Assembly (NCBI RefSeq): GCF_905220365.1
Contig: NC_061146.1
Coordinates: 9,241,538-9,305,537 of the forward strand
Source: Vanessa cardui
Taxonomy: Eukaryota > Arthropoda > Insecta > Lepidoptera > Nymphalidae
DNA: 64,000 nt
Reading direction: 5' to 3'
A model generated the notes under the pieces. The model was not told where the DNA came from. It did no database searches and was given only the letters and a program-made list of their open reading frames with translations. Position 1 is the first letter of the stretch, and each line of letters opens with the position of its first letter. Made by a program: the position numbers and the translations under genes. Positions 21,500-33,140 of this stretch are shown here, piece by piece.

Positions 21500-21974
21500 G
21501 GGGCTGACAAATTAATGAACAATGAATGGTAAAATAAGTTTTAAATTTTAGTCAAAAATGTCTTTTGGCTTTGGCTTTTAGTAATGCAAATCAAACCAAA
21601 TTGAACCAAATCATCTCTCAAGAAATATAATATTTTCCTATCTGTTTTAATATTTCATCCATTCTGGAAACAGGAAAATTCATCTCAATATTACGCACGG
21701 CAAGCCGACTTATTTTTATTCATCTTATATATAAAGGCCATCATTACGCTAAGTATGCCAATATTTTTAGCAATTATAATTTATTCTGTATGACAAATCG
21801 GCTTTTATAAAAGGAGAATATATAGAGGGATGAAAAGGTTCCTTTCATTCCTATACTTGTAGTTTTGGTATTGACGAGGATGTATGTATATTTCTTTGTT
21901 ACACACCAACGTCTTAACTGCTCGACTGATTTTAAAATGATCAGTTGGGTTATATTTTAATGGACTAAGCCATT
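21500..21974. other. No clear feature
   Basis: AT-rich. Decayed H1-like sequence is suspected just upstream at 21380-21500 (tgtgtctgtttgtttcgaa), but I cannot delimit it. Confidence 0.35.
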
Positions 21975-22245
21975 TTTTTATGATATAGGTTGGCAGACTA
22001 GCAAATAAACCAACTTATGAGAATTAGTCAATTCTCACAAAGGCGCTGTAAGAAATATTAAACATTCCTGACATCGCCAATGTACCGCCTTGGCAAATAA
22101 GATGTTATGTCCTTTGTGCCTGTTACACTGGCTCACTCACCCGAGACACTACAATACTGAGTACTGTTGTTTGGCGGTAGAATATTGGATGAGTGGCCGG
22201 CACCTACCCAGACGGGTTTGCACAAAGCTCTACCACCAAGAAATT
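21975..22245 (-). repeat. REP1, divergent
   Basis: Runs from gatataggttggcagactag to the end tttgcacaaagctctaccac. The middle blocks are partly deleted. Confidence 0.75.
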
Positions 22246-22780
22246 TTAGGTACTCTAGGTACACTTCCTCAACCGTAAAGTCCTTTAAAGGTCTGGCTTT
22301 AAATGAACTGGTTTTCCCATCTTAAAATAAACATCAATTTAGATGTCAGTTATTTCGATTATAAGAGACAAATGGAGTACGCGGAACAATATTGTGAAGC
22401 AAGAAAAGCGAATACAAATATTCGCAATTTTTTTTATGATTTGGGGTAGTAGTCATCATCGATCCACAGATATTGGCGCTGTGTGTGATATGGAATAATT
22501 TTATTTTTTTCAATAATAATGCATATTTCTACATATAGTATCGCACTAGAATAGAAATAAAATAAATAAATCTAATTTACTATCCTAGTGTGCGTGTCAG
22601 CTACGCTTGTCACTTGCCTAACACTATGCTAGTGTGTGTACAAAGTGGCTTCAACTTTTTCAACCTACCTAAACATAAATGGACAAAGACGATGTATTAC
22701 TTTGCTCACTCCACCTGTCTATTGTTTTGTAATTCGACGTTATTATATTAGGATAGTTTGCTTATTTTAATTTTGACGTA
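22246..22780. other. No recognisable feature
   Basis: AT-rich DNA. Two similar short segments occur around 22580-22660 (cta..gtgtgcgtgtcag and ctagtgtgtgtacaaag). No repeat family recognised. Confidence 0.4.
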
Positions 22781-22965
22781 TTTTTATGGTATTGGTTGGC
22801 GGACGAGCATATGGGCCACTTGATAGTAAGTGGTCACCATCACCTATAGACAATGACACTGTAATAAATATTAACTATTCCTTACATCGTCAATGCGCCA
22901 CCAACCTTGGGAACTAAGATGTTATGTCCCTTGTGCCTGTAGTTACACTGGCTCACTCAATCATA
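22781..22965 (-). repeat. REP1, 5' truncated
   Basis: Starts at the reversed 3' end (ttatggtattggttggcgg) and stops abruptly after actggctcactca. It retains only the half with the A-rich end, consistent with 5' truncation during reverse transcription. The same breakpoint type is seen at 57675. Confidence 0.8.
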
Positions 22966-23324
22966 ATATCATAATATGCTGTCAATTTCAACAATATTTG
23001 ACCATTTTGTGTGTTTTAGATAATTTCATGTATTCGTGACACCGCATAGTAAAGAATCCTATTTAAGATTTTACTCCCGTGGGCCGTACCCTTTCTTACT
23101 TTCTTTCTAAAGAATTCGGCAGCAAAATGTTTGTTTCAAATCTGACTGAAAATTCCAAGTTTTGAAAATTTGAGAAGCGGATATAAATAAAAAAGAAACC
23201 CTTCATCTTTTTTACATTCGTAGGTAGATATACAACCTTCTTGATCTAGCCAAGGCAAGATAATTATTGGGTTATTCGTCGAAATATTGTCCGCACCAGC
23301 TCAGAAGGTTGAAGGTTGGAAGTG

Positions 23325-23445
23325 TACTTTGATTTTGTCCGGTTGTGTTGGATTGCCATCCCATTGGTGATAAAGACTGCACCATTGTTTTCGTATACTG
23401 TAATATTTCCTGCGTAGTTAGCTAGATTCCCATGAGTTTGGACAT
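23325..23445 (+). repeat. REP3 fragment
   Basis: Contains tgttggattgccatcccatt and gcaccattgttttcg, then the tttcctgcgtagttagctag end, parallel to 15655-15815. Confidence 0.45.
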
Positions 23446-23766
23446 TATTATCATATGTAAGACCGTCATCAAATTAAAGATGGATTATTAACATCAGTCT
23501 AGATCCAAAACGAAATATCACACGTGCATTTCTTTGGCAACTGACAAGTCTTAATGACATTTCAGACATACACAAACATGCAATACAATAGAATCCCACG
23601 TCACCCTATCCCTTTGGCAGGATTCAAAAACCATTCAATTCTATCTTTGTAAAGTATGGATGAAGGGTAGTTACACAATGGGTACCTGAAAAATGTCCAT
23701 CTTTTAACAGCGTCAGGTGTCAGGGAGGGTAGTTACAATGGGATACTTGTAAAAAATTTACATACC

Positions 23767-24352
23767 TCCTATCATTAGGTCTGAATATGTAATATGTTTA
23801 TTCATTCAGAACAAGAATTATTATTAGAAGTTCACGACTATTACGTCAATAGTCCTTATTTAAGCAGCTGAAGTTTCAACTGTTTAAATCATATATATTT
23901 ATACTTAAATAAATAAATAAACGAGCCGAGATAACCGAGTGGTTAGAACGCGTGCATTTTAACCGATGATTGTGGGTTCAAACCCAGACAAAACACCACT
24001 GAATATTCATGCGCTTAATTTGTGTATGCAATTTATCTTGTGTTCTTTTGAAGGAAAACATCGCGAGGAAACCCGCATGTGTCTAATTTCATAGGAATTC
24101 TGCCACATGTGTATTCCCACAACCCACATAGGAACAGCATGGTGGAATATGCTCCAAACCTTTAAAGATAGAGGAGGCCTTATCCTAGCAATAGGAAATT
24201 GACAGGTTGTTGTTGCATTTGTTGCTGTTATCATTAGGTCTGACTATGTAATGTGTTTATTCATTCAAAAAAAGGATTACGAGTTCACGCTTATGCCTTG
24301 TAGACTAAATTAAAACTGCTGAAACTGCAAAGTATAGATAAATAAATAAATA
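23767..24352 (+). repeat. Diverged direct repeat flanking a SINE-A
   Basis: A segment starting tatcattaggtctga and containing tgtttattcattca occurs at 23767-23923 and again at 24227-24352. Each ends in an (AAAT)n run. A complete SINE-A sits between them. The repeat is too long and diverged to be the SINE target duplication, so it is a duplicated segment or two copies of an unnamed repeat. Confidence 0.6.
23925..24225 (+). mobile_element. SINE-A, near full length
   Basis: Head gagccgagataaccgagtgg, B box gggttcaaaccc, and 3' end ggttgttgttgcatttgttg. A small deletion lies in the ctcctcaaaggga block. Confidence 0.9.
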
Positions 24353-24355
24353 GAT

Positions 24356-24780
24356 ATTGGACAACATCACATACATAACTCTGATGCCAATGTAAGTACC
24401 TTAAGCACTTGTGTTATGGAAAATTAGAAGTAACGACGTTACCACAAACACCCAGACCCAAAACGACTTAGATAACTGAACCTTTTCTACATCGACTCGA
24501 CCGGGAATCAAAGGCCCTGGACTTCGGTGTGGCATAAAATCAAAATCAAAATAAACTTTATTCAAGTGGGCTTTTACAAACACTTTTGAATCGTCATTTA
24601 ACAATTAAGTGAAGCTACCACCGGTTCGGAAAGTAGATTCTACCGAGAAGAACCAGCAAGAAACTCAGTAGTTACTCTTTTTCAAAACTACAGTCATGTT
24701 AGTTAATAGAATTATTTAAATTAATATATAAATTAACATACCCGTAGAAACCGGTGTACACACTACTCAACTACGGTAGA
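24356..24780 (-). mobile_element. SINE-B, split by LINE tail
   Basis: Tail-side part 24356-24536, head-side part 24741-24780 (aaaccggtgtacacactact). The break lies in the block that reads ggcgtgcccatgaaaaccgg in the intact copy at 15945. Confidence 0.85.
24537..24740 (-). mobile_element. LINE-tail fragment nested in SINE-B
   Basis: The longest well-preserved copy: hexamer tail, aataaactttattcaagt, the ccaccggttcggaaagtaga block, then gaaactcagtagttactctt and ttaatatataaattaa. A 4-bp duplication, cata, is possible at the ends. Confidence 0.8.
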
Positions 24781-25621
24781 CTATATGACATAATTATATA
24801 CTAAAACCTCCGAAACGCACAGTATCTTCTGTAATAAGTTTTATGTATATTGGTTTAGCAGTTCTTTTTGTTAGGCATTACAAAGAACATCCACTTTTAT
24901 TACATATAAGGTACGGAACTTCTCTCGGGTACAATAAGGCTCTATATTATACAACTTTAAGATGTATGAACAAATATAACACATATATAAACACGTCGCA
25001 CTTTTTCCTGTCTAAGAAAGTTGATGTACACGACTTTTCTCTACTATAATATGCATGTACTTTACATATAAACCTTCTTGAAACACTCTATTTGAAATCC
25101 GTTGCGCTTAAGATATAAGAAGACGACTTTGTTTTGTACTGATGTATAGATACGTACAACATATATTATTTAATTTTCTATCTCCCTTTCTCCCTTCTCT
25201 TTCTATCTATATATGTGTTCAAAGGTCAAAAGTAATCTTATTGAGGAAACAATACCAGACCTTTTTATAGAATGAAATTTGATATGTACCGATTTATTTT
25301 TAACTGGATTTTTTTACATGAAAATACACCCGAAAACAAATTCAAATACAAGCCTTTATTGTACGGAATTTCATTAATCCATCCAGTTATATCCGGTTAT
25401 AGCCAGTTGTTTCCGGTGTTAGATTTTTTATTTTGATCTCTATGATGATATTAACAATGAAATCCTTTTATTTTTTAAATTGTAAAGACATTATGAAACG
25501 CATTGTATTTAATTTTATTTTAATTTACATATAATACACTTTTAATATTAATAAAATTGGACTGTTTTATAGATTAATTTAAATAACATTGTAATATATT
25601 CCAGAAAACATTATTTTTAAA
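24781..25621. other. Mostly unrecognised AT-rich DNA
   Basis: A decayed H2-like stretch lies at about 25060-25140 (cttcttgaaacactctattt, tccgttgcgctt). A 68-codon frame at 24843-25049 looks fortuitous. Confidence 0.4.
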
Positions 25622-25880
25622 TAGCGATCCGCCCCGGCTTCGTAAGGAGGCAACACTGACACTAAATATACTACAGAATTTGTTTATTTACGGCATTACA
25701 GAAGAAACTTCTAAAATTATCAGTATTTGTTAACAATTATATATATTATTCATGTATTATATACAAAAACCTTCCTTCAGAAACACTCTATCTAGCTCAA
25801 AAACCGTTGCGTATTTTTAAAGATTTTAGCATGTATAGGGATATAGGGACAGAGGAAGCGACTTTTGTTATATTATAAAG
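25622..25880 (-). mobile_element. Helitron-like element H2
   Basis: The minus strand ends in acgaagccggggcggatcgc, the same terminus as at 10.97 and 52.64 kb. Upstream it contains the cgcaacggtttttgagct block. Confidence 0.5.
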
Positions 25881-26319
25881 ATTCTTGCACGATAAATGAA
25901 ACCAATCATTTCATTTAATATATATGTATACATATAAAACCTCTTTTATAGTTCCCATTTAACAACCTTTACGTTTGAAACTTGATTTTGACGAATAACT
26001 ACGCGCAATTGATTCATCCAAACCATTAAGTGGTCTTGACAATCAATTAAGCGGTTTCAAAATGGAAAAATTAACTATTTTTTTTTATTTCATGACTCAA
26101 GTACATTCGTATTCAGCCACAGTTTTAAATAAGTAATTAATTGTCAATTTTTACTCGCCAATCGAGATGAAATTATAAAGTTGGATTCATGCCAAGTTAT
26201 CAGTGATCAGCTGGAGATTACTTTGAGCTTTCATTCAATACTCAGTTTTATAACAGTCAGTTGCTCGAATATATCTGGCCAAACGAAATAGCAATATTTT
26301 TTTTTAATTTAAAATTCGA

Positions 26320-26460
26320 ACGCAATAATGGTAATTGGTGCCCCATATACATTCACCTCGTAAGAACTCATCCATACGTCGTCGAAGCCAGCCACCATCG
26401 TTGGGAACAAAGAAATATGTCCTTTGTGCGTGTAAACTTACTGGTTTAACATTAACTTTG
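26320..26460 (-). repeat. REP1, decayed
   Basis: Recognised from aatggtaattggtgcccc, the gccaccatcgttgggaacaa block and tgtcctttgtgcgtgtaaac. Confidence 0.45.
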
Positions 26461-26464
26461 AATT

Positions 26465-26660
26465 GCACCTTTGAGTAGTACTTTTGAATCATCATTTGAC
26501 AAAATATATTAAGTGAATCTACGTTTTTTTAGAATGTAGATTCTACCGAGGAGAACCGGCTAGAAACTCAGTACTATTTTCAACATTTAATAATACAGTC
26601 ACGTTAGTTACAAATACAATTAGGTATATATGTATGTAATATATTCTGCCTGGATGTCAA
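26465..26660 (-). mobile_element. LINE-tail fragment
   Basis: Contains gtacttttgaatcatcattt, agattctaccgaggagaacc, and tattctgcctggatgtcaac. The hexamer tail is lost. Confidence 0.7.
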
Positions 26661-26729
26661 CAAGCATTTAGTAGTTCAAATCGTATCACACTACAATAAT
26701 CCTTGGTTAGGTCTTATAAGAAATGGTGT

Positions 26730-26990
26730 GTCGAGAAATTCTGTAGCAGTATGGGTTCTGGAGTTGCTGACTTATCCTTGACTCAGCACGTAAAGCCGTC
26801 CGTCATGCATCTGACCTCTTTGTGTTCGTGTCAGATGGTACCCCAAAGTATATGGTAATATAATCGCTTTATGACAGTGCTGAGAAGTTCGCAATAATGC
26901 CTCCGTAAACGGCAGTTCTTTGAAGTTTTCGTAAAAGTCATCAAACCCGGCTCAACCCGAGCTTTGATCCCAGGATCTCGCGAACTGCGA
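26730..26990 (+). repeat. REP3-related repeat
   Basis: The segment from tgggttctggagttgctg through the gtgtcagatggtaccccaaa block resembles the upstream part of REP3. The downstream part (ctttgatcccaggatctcgc) may be a decayed tRNA-like B-box region. Confidence 0.4.
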
Positions 26991-27282
26991 CTTTATGGCC
27001 ACTAATAGGGCAATTACTGGCTCTAAATGAAATTAGCTAACTTTGTTCAATCTCGAATAAATAATTATTGTAACCCTTTTAGATAAAAAGAAATCTCGTA
27101 ACTTTACCAGTGTGTTCCGACACGTGACCCAAAGTCGATACTTTACTTTGAAGTACGGTGTTTAAGTTTACCGTCCACTAAAATAATCAAAGAATATCGC
27201 ATATCATATCCTTAATACGCTATATTACTTCTACTTACAAATTGTTTTGCATATTTAAATGGTCTTGGTAGCAGACCTTGCG

Positions 27283-27425
27283 TAAGGTCGGAGCAGGCCT
27301 TGTGGAGAACCAACCACTTATACAGCAAAACTTAGTATTATTGAATGTGCTGCTTTGCTCCCAAGATTGGTGGTGCATCAGTGTGATTTAAGGAATAATT
27401 AATATTTCTTAAAGCCAATAATGTG
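27283..27425 (+). repeat. REP1, strongly decayed
   Basis: Order preserved: gcaggccttgtggagaac, a damaged ctcccaagattggtggtg block, and aaggaataattaatatttct. Confidence 0.4.
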
Positions 27426-28429
27426 TGGACGTAACTTTATAAAATTATAAAAATGGTAAACATGTAGAAGTAGATACAAAAAATAATTTCCCAATATCTA
27501 AATACCTAATTGGTGCCATCTACAATGCTGGTGGCCAAGAGTTATATACTCTTCAGGCATTTTCCAAAAATTTTCATCTTAAGTTCAAAAACTATGTTTA
27601 CTGCTAGTATTGTTTTCTAGTATATCTTCAAATGGAAATGCGTCTTTATATTTTACGTCAAAGAAGTAAAATGTCAAGAGTGATCGTCTCGGGAGGATCG
27701 TTGGACGGAACTTATTACGTGTTCTGATAGCGATTTACTTGCTATCAAATGTAATTCTAGTTTTATGTTCGCTATAATGTATATAACAAAAGAGGTATTA
27801 TACGACCAAGTGAGATTGATGGTCTATTCATCGTATGAGTGAAATAGTTTTACGTTCGTCTGACGTAGTGCATTTGTTCGGGTTTTATTTCTGAGTTATG
27901 ACGATTTTGGGTATAAATTAAAACTTTTTCCTCTTGTTGTATAAGAAGCTAGAGGAGTTTTTACGGGAGAAAGTGAAACGGCATATGAATGAACATTGGG
28001 TAATATACGGATACCCGGACATAAGTCTATGAGATTAAGAAAATGCCAGTAACTTAACCAATACCTGCAGATAAAAGTAAGGGATGACTACTTTTTTTAG
28101 GGTGCCAGTATCGGTATATTGGTATATGGGCGACCACTTACTTTCAGGTCAATTGGCCCAAGCACTTATATCATACAAAATATATATATCACAATATGCG
28201 ATAAGATATCCTTAAAGGGATATACGGACTTATTTATAAATACTTCACAAATCTATGTCCAATGAGCATTAATACAAGAACTCTCGAATTTGTCATTTAA
28301 GTACCTTTTCTAGTCGAGAGTTTGGTCATAGACCATATATTAAAATAGAAGTGACATAAGTAGATATACGAAGGATAGAGGTGTCTGATAGAATATTAAT
28401 TCGTAGATGTGTTTTGTTAACAATAAAGG
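27426..28429. other. No recognisable feature
   Basis: One kilobase with no repeat, long frame or splice-like pair that I can support. A good candidate for unique host intronic or intergenic DNA. Confidence 0.45.
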
Positions 28430-28585
28430 GCTATCTGATTATAAGTGGACACACTGAATATTGCACCATAAATCTTGTGGACTAAGATGCAATGTCCCTT
28501 GGAGCCCTATAATAGATAGAATGATTAATATTTCTTGTAGTACTAAAGACTATGGGCAGTGATGATTACTATTTGGTGTATTTTC
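28430..28585 (+). repeat. REP1, strongly decayed
   Basis: Traces: ctaagatgcaatgtccctt, taatatttcttgtagtac, and atgggcagtgatgattacta. Confidence 0.35.
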
Positions 28586-28606
28586 AAGTAATCTTGATGT
28601 AATCTA

Positions 28607-28659
28607 AAATTCGTAAAACAAAACCAATACACCAAGTATTGGTTTTGTTTTACGAATTT
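28607..28659. repeat. Perfect 24-bp inverted repeat, 5-nt loop
   Basis: Arms 28607-28630 and 28636-28659 are exact reverse complements around the loop accaa. Arm core: cgtaaaacaaaaccaatac. No similar copy exists elsewhere in the window. Confidence 0.95.
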
Positions 28660-29175
28660 ACAAATTGAAGTAATCAAAAAAAATCATTTTTTATTTAAAG
28701 AATAATTAAATGAATGAAGGTTTTTATACAAATGGTATATTGTTACATAATATTAATTAATAGAATAAAATTACAGAGTACGAATTTAATAAAAACAAAT
28801 TGAATTCAATCGAAACTAATTAAATTACAACAAACGAGAATAAATCAAATCAAATCAAATTGGACCAATTTAAAACAAATTAAGACAAATGAAACAAATA
28901 TAAAAACTTTGGTAAATATCAAAATTGCTTTAGTATCTTATTTCCTTCTCTACTGCAATATTCATCGCAGTTAGGAGCTTAACAAGCAGAAAACTTAGCT
29001 GGTAGGAAGTGACTACCACCGGTCATGGATATCAGTAACATCAGGGTTACAAGTCAAGGGACATGTCAGTTGTCAGATTTCTTGATAGATTCCAAGTAAT
29101 TTTGTGATTATTTTTAACGAGTACGACAATAGCCCAAGCGTCGGGATCGATCCTGTATCGCTACAGTAACAGTGA
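28660..29175. other. AT-rich DNA with short AAATC repeats
   Basis: A small imperfect AAATC tandem run lies near 28844-28862, followed by degenerate acaaat units. Nothing else recognised. Confidence 0.5.
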
Positions 29176-29448
29176 TAGCCTATAAATTTCTCACTGCTGG
29201 GCTAAGGCCTTTCCCATTAAGAGATTTAGGAACATATTCCACCACGCTGTTCCAATGCGTATTGGTGGAATGCACATGTGGCAGAATTTTTATGAAATAA
29301 GACACATGCAGGTTTAATCACGATGTTTGTCTTCACCGCCGAGATGAATTGTAAACAAAAAATAAACACATATATGTATATAGTGGTGCTTGCCTGGTTT
29401 GAAATCATCGGTTAAGATGCACGCGTTCTAACCACTGAGCCATCTCAT
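29176..29448 (-). mobile_element. SINE-A, TTTAC-tail subfamily
   Basis: Starts at tagcctataaatttctcact and carries the cccattaag marker. The head ends at accactgagccatctcatcg. The B box is damaged by a small deletion. Confidence 0.85.
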
Positions 29449-29889
29449 CGATAAACCATTGCGTTATTATCTAATAGATTCAGTCAGCCACATATTTACT
29501 TCACTTATTGACTTAAGTAAAAGAGCAGCAAGTTGGAACTGCTGTCGCAGCTACATTTGCAATTATACGTTTTATTGTCGACATAAAAAGCTGTTTCCGA
29601 AACATTTCACTTGTGGCGAGATACGGTCGTAAACTGTACGCCATTGTTTCTGAGATTTTTTTTTTTAAATTCCCTTTATTAAAACCGCAGCCACACTCTC
29701 GGTTTGCGCGAGTATAGAACTGGGTGTATAATTTTTAAACTTTTATTTAGTTTTTGCTATGCATCAATAGATGTCGTTATTCATTCTATTCGTGTTTCTA
29801 AATCACGCTATCGTTATTCAAGATAAATTATATAAGACTAGCAATTCAAATTAATAATCTGTCCGCACGGAATACGTTCTGAACCGAGG

Positions 29890-29994
29890 TGCAATTTTCT
29901 AGGAGTCATCCTCGAGGATAAATGTCAACCCTGAGCCCAAATGGGCTCAAACTTTAGGGCCGAACTTAGAACTCGCCTGAACGTCCGTTGACGG
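29890..29994 (+). pseudogene. Possible LINE reverse transcriptase fragment
   Basis: Conceptual translation gives CNFLGVILEDKCQP, a stop, then AQMGSNFRAELRTRLN. The FLGV.L..K motif is typical of the segment after the catalytic palm in Jockey-group LINEs. Short, with an internal stop; the assignment is tentative. Confidence 0.35.
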
Positions 29995-30000
29995 TTTTTA

Positions 30001-30115
30001 AAGTTCTCCTAAGTAAAAGGAAATGAAAAATATTAGACTACTTAAAAGTCGATTTACAATTATTTAATTCACCTACAATTATTGTTATATTTGGAGCCGG
30101 TGTCAGCCAAGAAAA
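30001..30115 (-). mobile_element. MITE-N copy N3, internal fragment
   Basis: Minus strand of the core: aatgaaaaatattagactac, aaaagtcgatttacaatta, and tttggagccggtgtcagcca. Confidence 0.65.
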
Positions 30116-30119
30116 CCGT

Positions 30120-30375
30120 ACATGTTATTATGAAATTCAACACATGTTGTAAAGGCTGAATTGCCACAATTAAGTGGCAGTGGGGGGGCACATCGCTCGA
30201 CGAACCGACGGCCGATGGAGCAGACGAGTTCTCGAGTGGTGACCACGAACCCGAAGACGCAGCGTGGATAGGCCCCCACAAGGCGAAGGCTGCACAAGAC
30301 CGGTCGTTGTGGCGATCTCTGTGGGAGGCCTATGTCCAGCAGTGAACGTTCCTTGGCTGACATGATGATAATGTA
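30120..30375 (+). pseudogene. RTE-type LINE C-terminal fragment, second family
   Basis: The plus strand ends with codons for QDRSLWRSLWEAYVQQ and a stop at about 30338, then tgatgataatg. A W..LWEAYVQQ ending with a TGA-rich tail is typical of degraded RTE-like elements in Lepidoptera. Upstream the frame is shifted. A distinctly GC-richer patch than its surroundings. Confidence 0.55.
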
Positions 30376-30774
30376 AAGGGTTACTTAAATGAAATACATA
30401 TATATTAATGTAAAACTCACACATATATAAATATAGAAACATTAAGCACACACACACAAAGCATTCAAGGATGATCTTAAGCAACCGACTCTAATACGCT
30501 AAGCTTTGTATTTTAAACTCCGCGAAGTGGTTCGTGACGATCCGCAATACAGGTATCTCAGCTCGTAACACCGGTTTGCAGCAAATTTATTTTATTTTTA
30601 GCGTGGAAATGCTTCGTTTTCCTCATAATGGAACGAATTTAATGGGGGTTAATGGTGTGTTTATATATATAATAATTTAAGAAAACAAAAACAAATCAAT
30701 ATATACGTCAATGCCAGATGAGCTGAGGGTTAGTGTTTTTGTCTATGTTTATTGGTACGGGTCCTATCACGATC

Positions 30775-31085
30775 ATCATCATCCTCCTGCCCTTAAGCCA
30801 ATTTCGAATCGGCGCAGCATGTCTTCTTCCATACTTTCCTATCTGACGTCATCTCACAAGTGACGTTCTTTCTAGCCATAACACCCTTTCCGCAAACCAT
30901 CCATCGTTTCTTTGGTCGTCCTCTACCTATCCATCCACATCCAAAACATGCCCATACCATGACAGCCGGCTTCCACATAACTTCTCGGCTATAGGTGTCA
31001 CTTTCAAACTTCCTCTTATGTACGCATTCCTTACTCTATCCCTTCAAGACCACACATTCCTCTCAGCATTCTCATGTCCATATCA
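30775..31085 (-). pseudogene. RTE-type LINE C-terminal fragment
   Basis: The minus strand from the (ATG)n tail reads back through GRGRPKKRWMVC and ends CEMTSDRKVWKKTCCADSK, near the C terminus. In-frame for about 50 codons but mutated compared with 58775-58966. Confidence 0.65.
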
Positions 31086-31139
31086 TCGGGTACCTCCAGT
31101 TATACTCAACGTAGGTATAGCCAAGATAATAATGTGCAA

Positions 31140-31250
31140 GAGGTGAGATTCGGCGAAGTTGGCTAATCTCTGGAACGACAGGACCGATTGTAACAGGACT
31201 TTCACTGGCAGATAGGTGATGAAATAAGGAGTAACATAAGCTACAACAAT
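31140..31250 (+). mobile_element. Helitron-like fragment H1
   Basis: Contains ggctaatctctggaacgaca, gactttcactggcagatagg and ataaggagtaacataagcta. Confidence 0.45.
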
Positions 31251-31737
31251 AACCTTTTTTTAATACGTGCACAAACGGCACAGGTTATAAATAAGATTCG
31301 AAGTCATGAAAAATTTCATGTCATTTCTTACATTTAAAAATTGTGTCTTCAAATTTAAAAGGGATTGAGAAAAAAAAGTATTTTTTTCCAAATCGGCTTA
31401 TGAATGAAAAGAGTCTCGAGGTAACAAAAATACAACCGAGTTGAGTACTTTATTTTTTGTTTAAGACAGATTAATACAGTATCAGATAGGGCAACGACCT
31501 GAACAGAAATATATATTAAAATCGAATTGGTACGTCCTAATTACATGTACATATATTATATATGTATGTCTTTCATAGATATTTCCGTCTTTCAAATTCA
31601 ATAATAATTCAAGGTATCTGACATTTATGTTATTAAAATACTTCACGAATACTTTTTTATTGTTTTTTAATATACATATATGTGTATATATTTAAATGCT
31701 AACTGTGGCCGAGACCTTAAATTTAACAAAAAAAAAT

Positions 31738-31795
31738 ATTATTGTAGCCTAAGTTACTCCTTATTATATCAGTTATCTGCCAGTTTCCAGTTTAA
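31738..31795 (-). mobile_element. Helitron-like fragment H1
   Basis: Only the gtagcctaagttactcctta and tatctgccagt blocks remain, inverted relative to the copy 500 bp upstream. Confidence 0.45.
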
Positions 31796-31815
31796 CCAGA
31801 AAACAAAATACATAC

Positions 31816-32085
31816 AAAAACAGCCTGTAAATTTCCCACTGCTGGGCTAAGTCCTCCTCTCCCTGTGTGGAGAAGGTTTGGAACATATTCCACTATGCTG
31901 TTCCAAGGTGGGTTGGTGGATTTACATGCAGGTTTCCTCACGACGTTTTCCTTCACCGCCGAGTACAAGATGAATTATAAAGACAAATAAAGCACATGAA
32001 AATTCAGTGGTGCTTGCCTGGGTTTGAACCCGCAATCATCGGTTAAAATGTGTGCGTTCTACCCACTGGTCGATGTCGATTCATA
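31816..32085 (-). mobile_element. SINE-A with internal deletion
   Basis: Tail-side aaaacagcctgtaaatttcc. A deletion of about 45 bp lies between gggttggtgga and tttacatgcagg. The B box gggtttgaacccgc is intact; the head ends at ctggtcgatgtcgattcat. Confidence 0.85.
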
Positions 32086-32854
32086 CGTACATATCTTTCC
32101 ATAAATTAATGTTTTATTCATTGTTAATTTGATACGAATTTTATTAAATGTTGTTTAATCTCCTGTCAATAGATTGTTAATTATAATTGTAAGTTGAATG
32201 TTGAAAATAAACGTTGCATCGACGATCAGCTGTTCTGAGCCATTACGGGTCACTAGAGGTCACGCGTCAACACTTTGTTCAATACTGTATCATGTATCCA
32301 CACCCTTTGTGTATTTATTGCTTATTTTGTAATATTCGTGTGATTGTTTATTCATTTTGGAATATATGTTATATACGGATGATGGGTTTTCCAAATTAAG
32401 CAATTTGATTCATCTTAAATAGTATTTAATTTTGTTAGTAACAAATAAATTTTACAATTAAAAAAAATACAATAATAAAAGCTGAGTATTACAAACCTAA
32501 AACAGTGAATCGACAATTGCAATGTTCTTGCTTTAGTTTTTAGGCAACAGAGACCAAATGAACATTAATTAATAAAAAAAATACTTTTATAACATGAATG
32601 TCTTAAATCAATATTTTAAAATTAACGGACACTTCTTATGTCATTAAAAAAATATAATATCTTTTTTTACTGCGTCAACCTCCTTCGACTCAACTACCAA
32701 CACAAAGCTTACATGTTATATATTTAGAACGTTGATTTTTGTCCAGATGATTGTGGGACGATAGCTGCACATACAAAATCGATCATGGTCTCACTTTGAA
32801 GAGTTCCAGCAGTAGATGTGCAGAAAAATATATATGATTATTAATTATAATTTA
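32086..32854. other. No recognisable feature
   Basis: AT-rich. A segment at 32165-32290 is less AT-rich (gacgatcagctgttctgagc) but not identifiable. Confidence 0.4.
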
Positions 32855-33140
32855 ACTGGGAGCACGGTAGTGCCCCAGCCATGTCTCGAGCAAAACGTTC
32901 ACGGCCGTACCATCTTTTCTCGAAACGATTCGCGGCTGTTTCGCCCCCCCCCCCCCCTTATATCTTCGACGTGGATAAAGCTAGGAGTTTAGGTTTTCGC
33001 TGAATAATAATAGACATTACAACAAGCTTAAGTTGGAAATTACATACCAATTGAATTAATAGTTTAGAAGTTACGGTCGATCAAAGTTGCACCATTTGGT
33101 CACTCACTGACTCACTGACCGATCATCAACCTTACCTCAA
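32855..33140 (+). repeat. Unnamed dispersed repeat with C14 tract
   Basis: Contains gggagcacggtagtgcccca, the gagcaaaacgttcacggccg block, a homopolymer of 14 C at 32944-32957, then acgtggataaagctagg and tcactcactgactcactgac. I recall this arrangement as a common lepidopteran repeat. It is single copy here, so the assignment is from memory only. Confidence 0.4.

Noticed and set aside
30170..30484. Overlapping minus-strand frames of 70-104 codons
   Set aside because: They are the antisense of the RTE-type C-terminal remnant, whose plus-strand frame gives the recognisable LWEAYVQQ ending.
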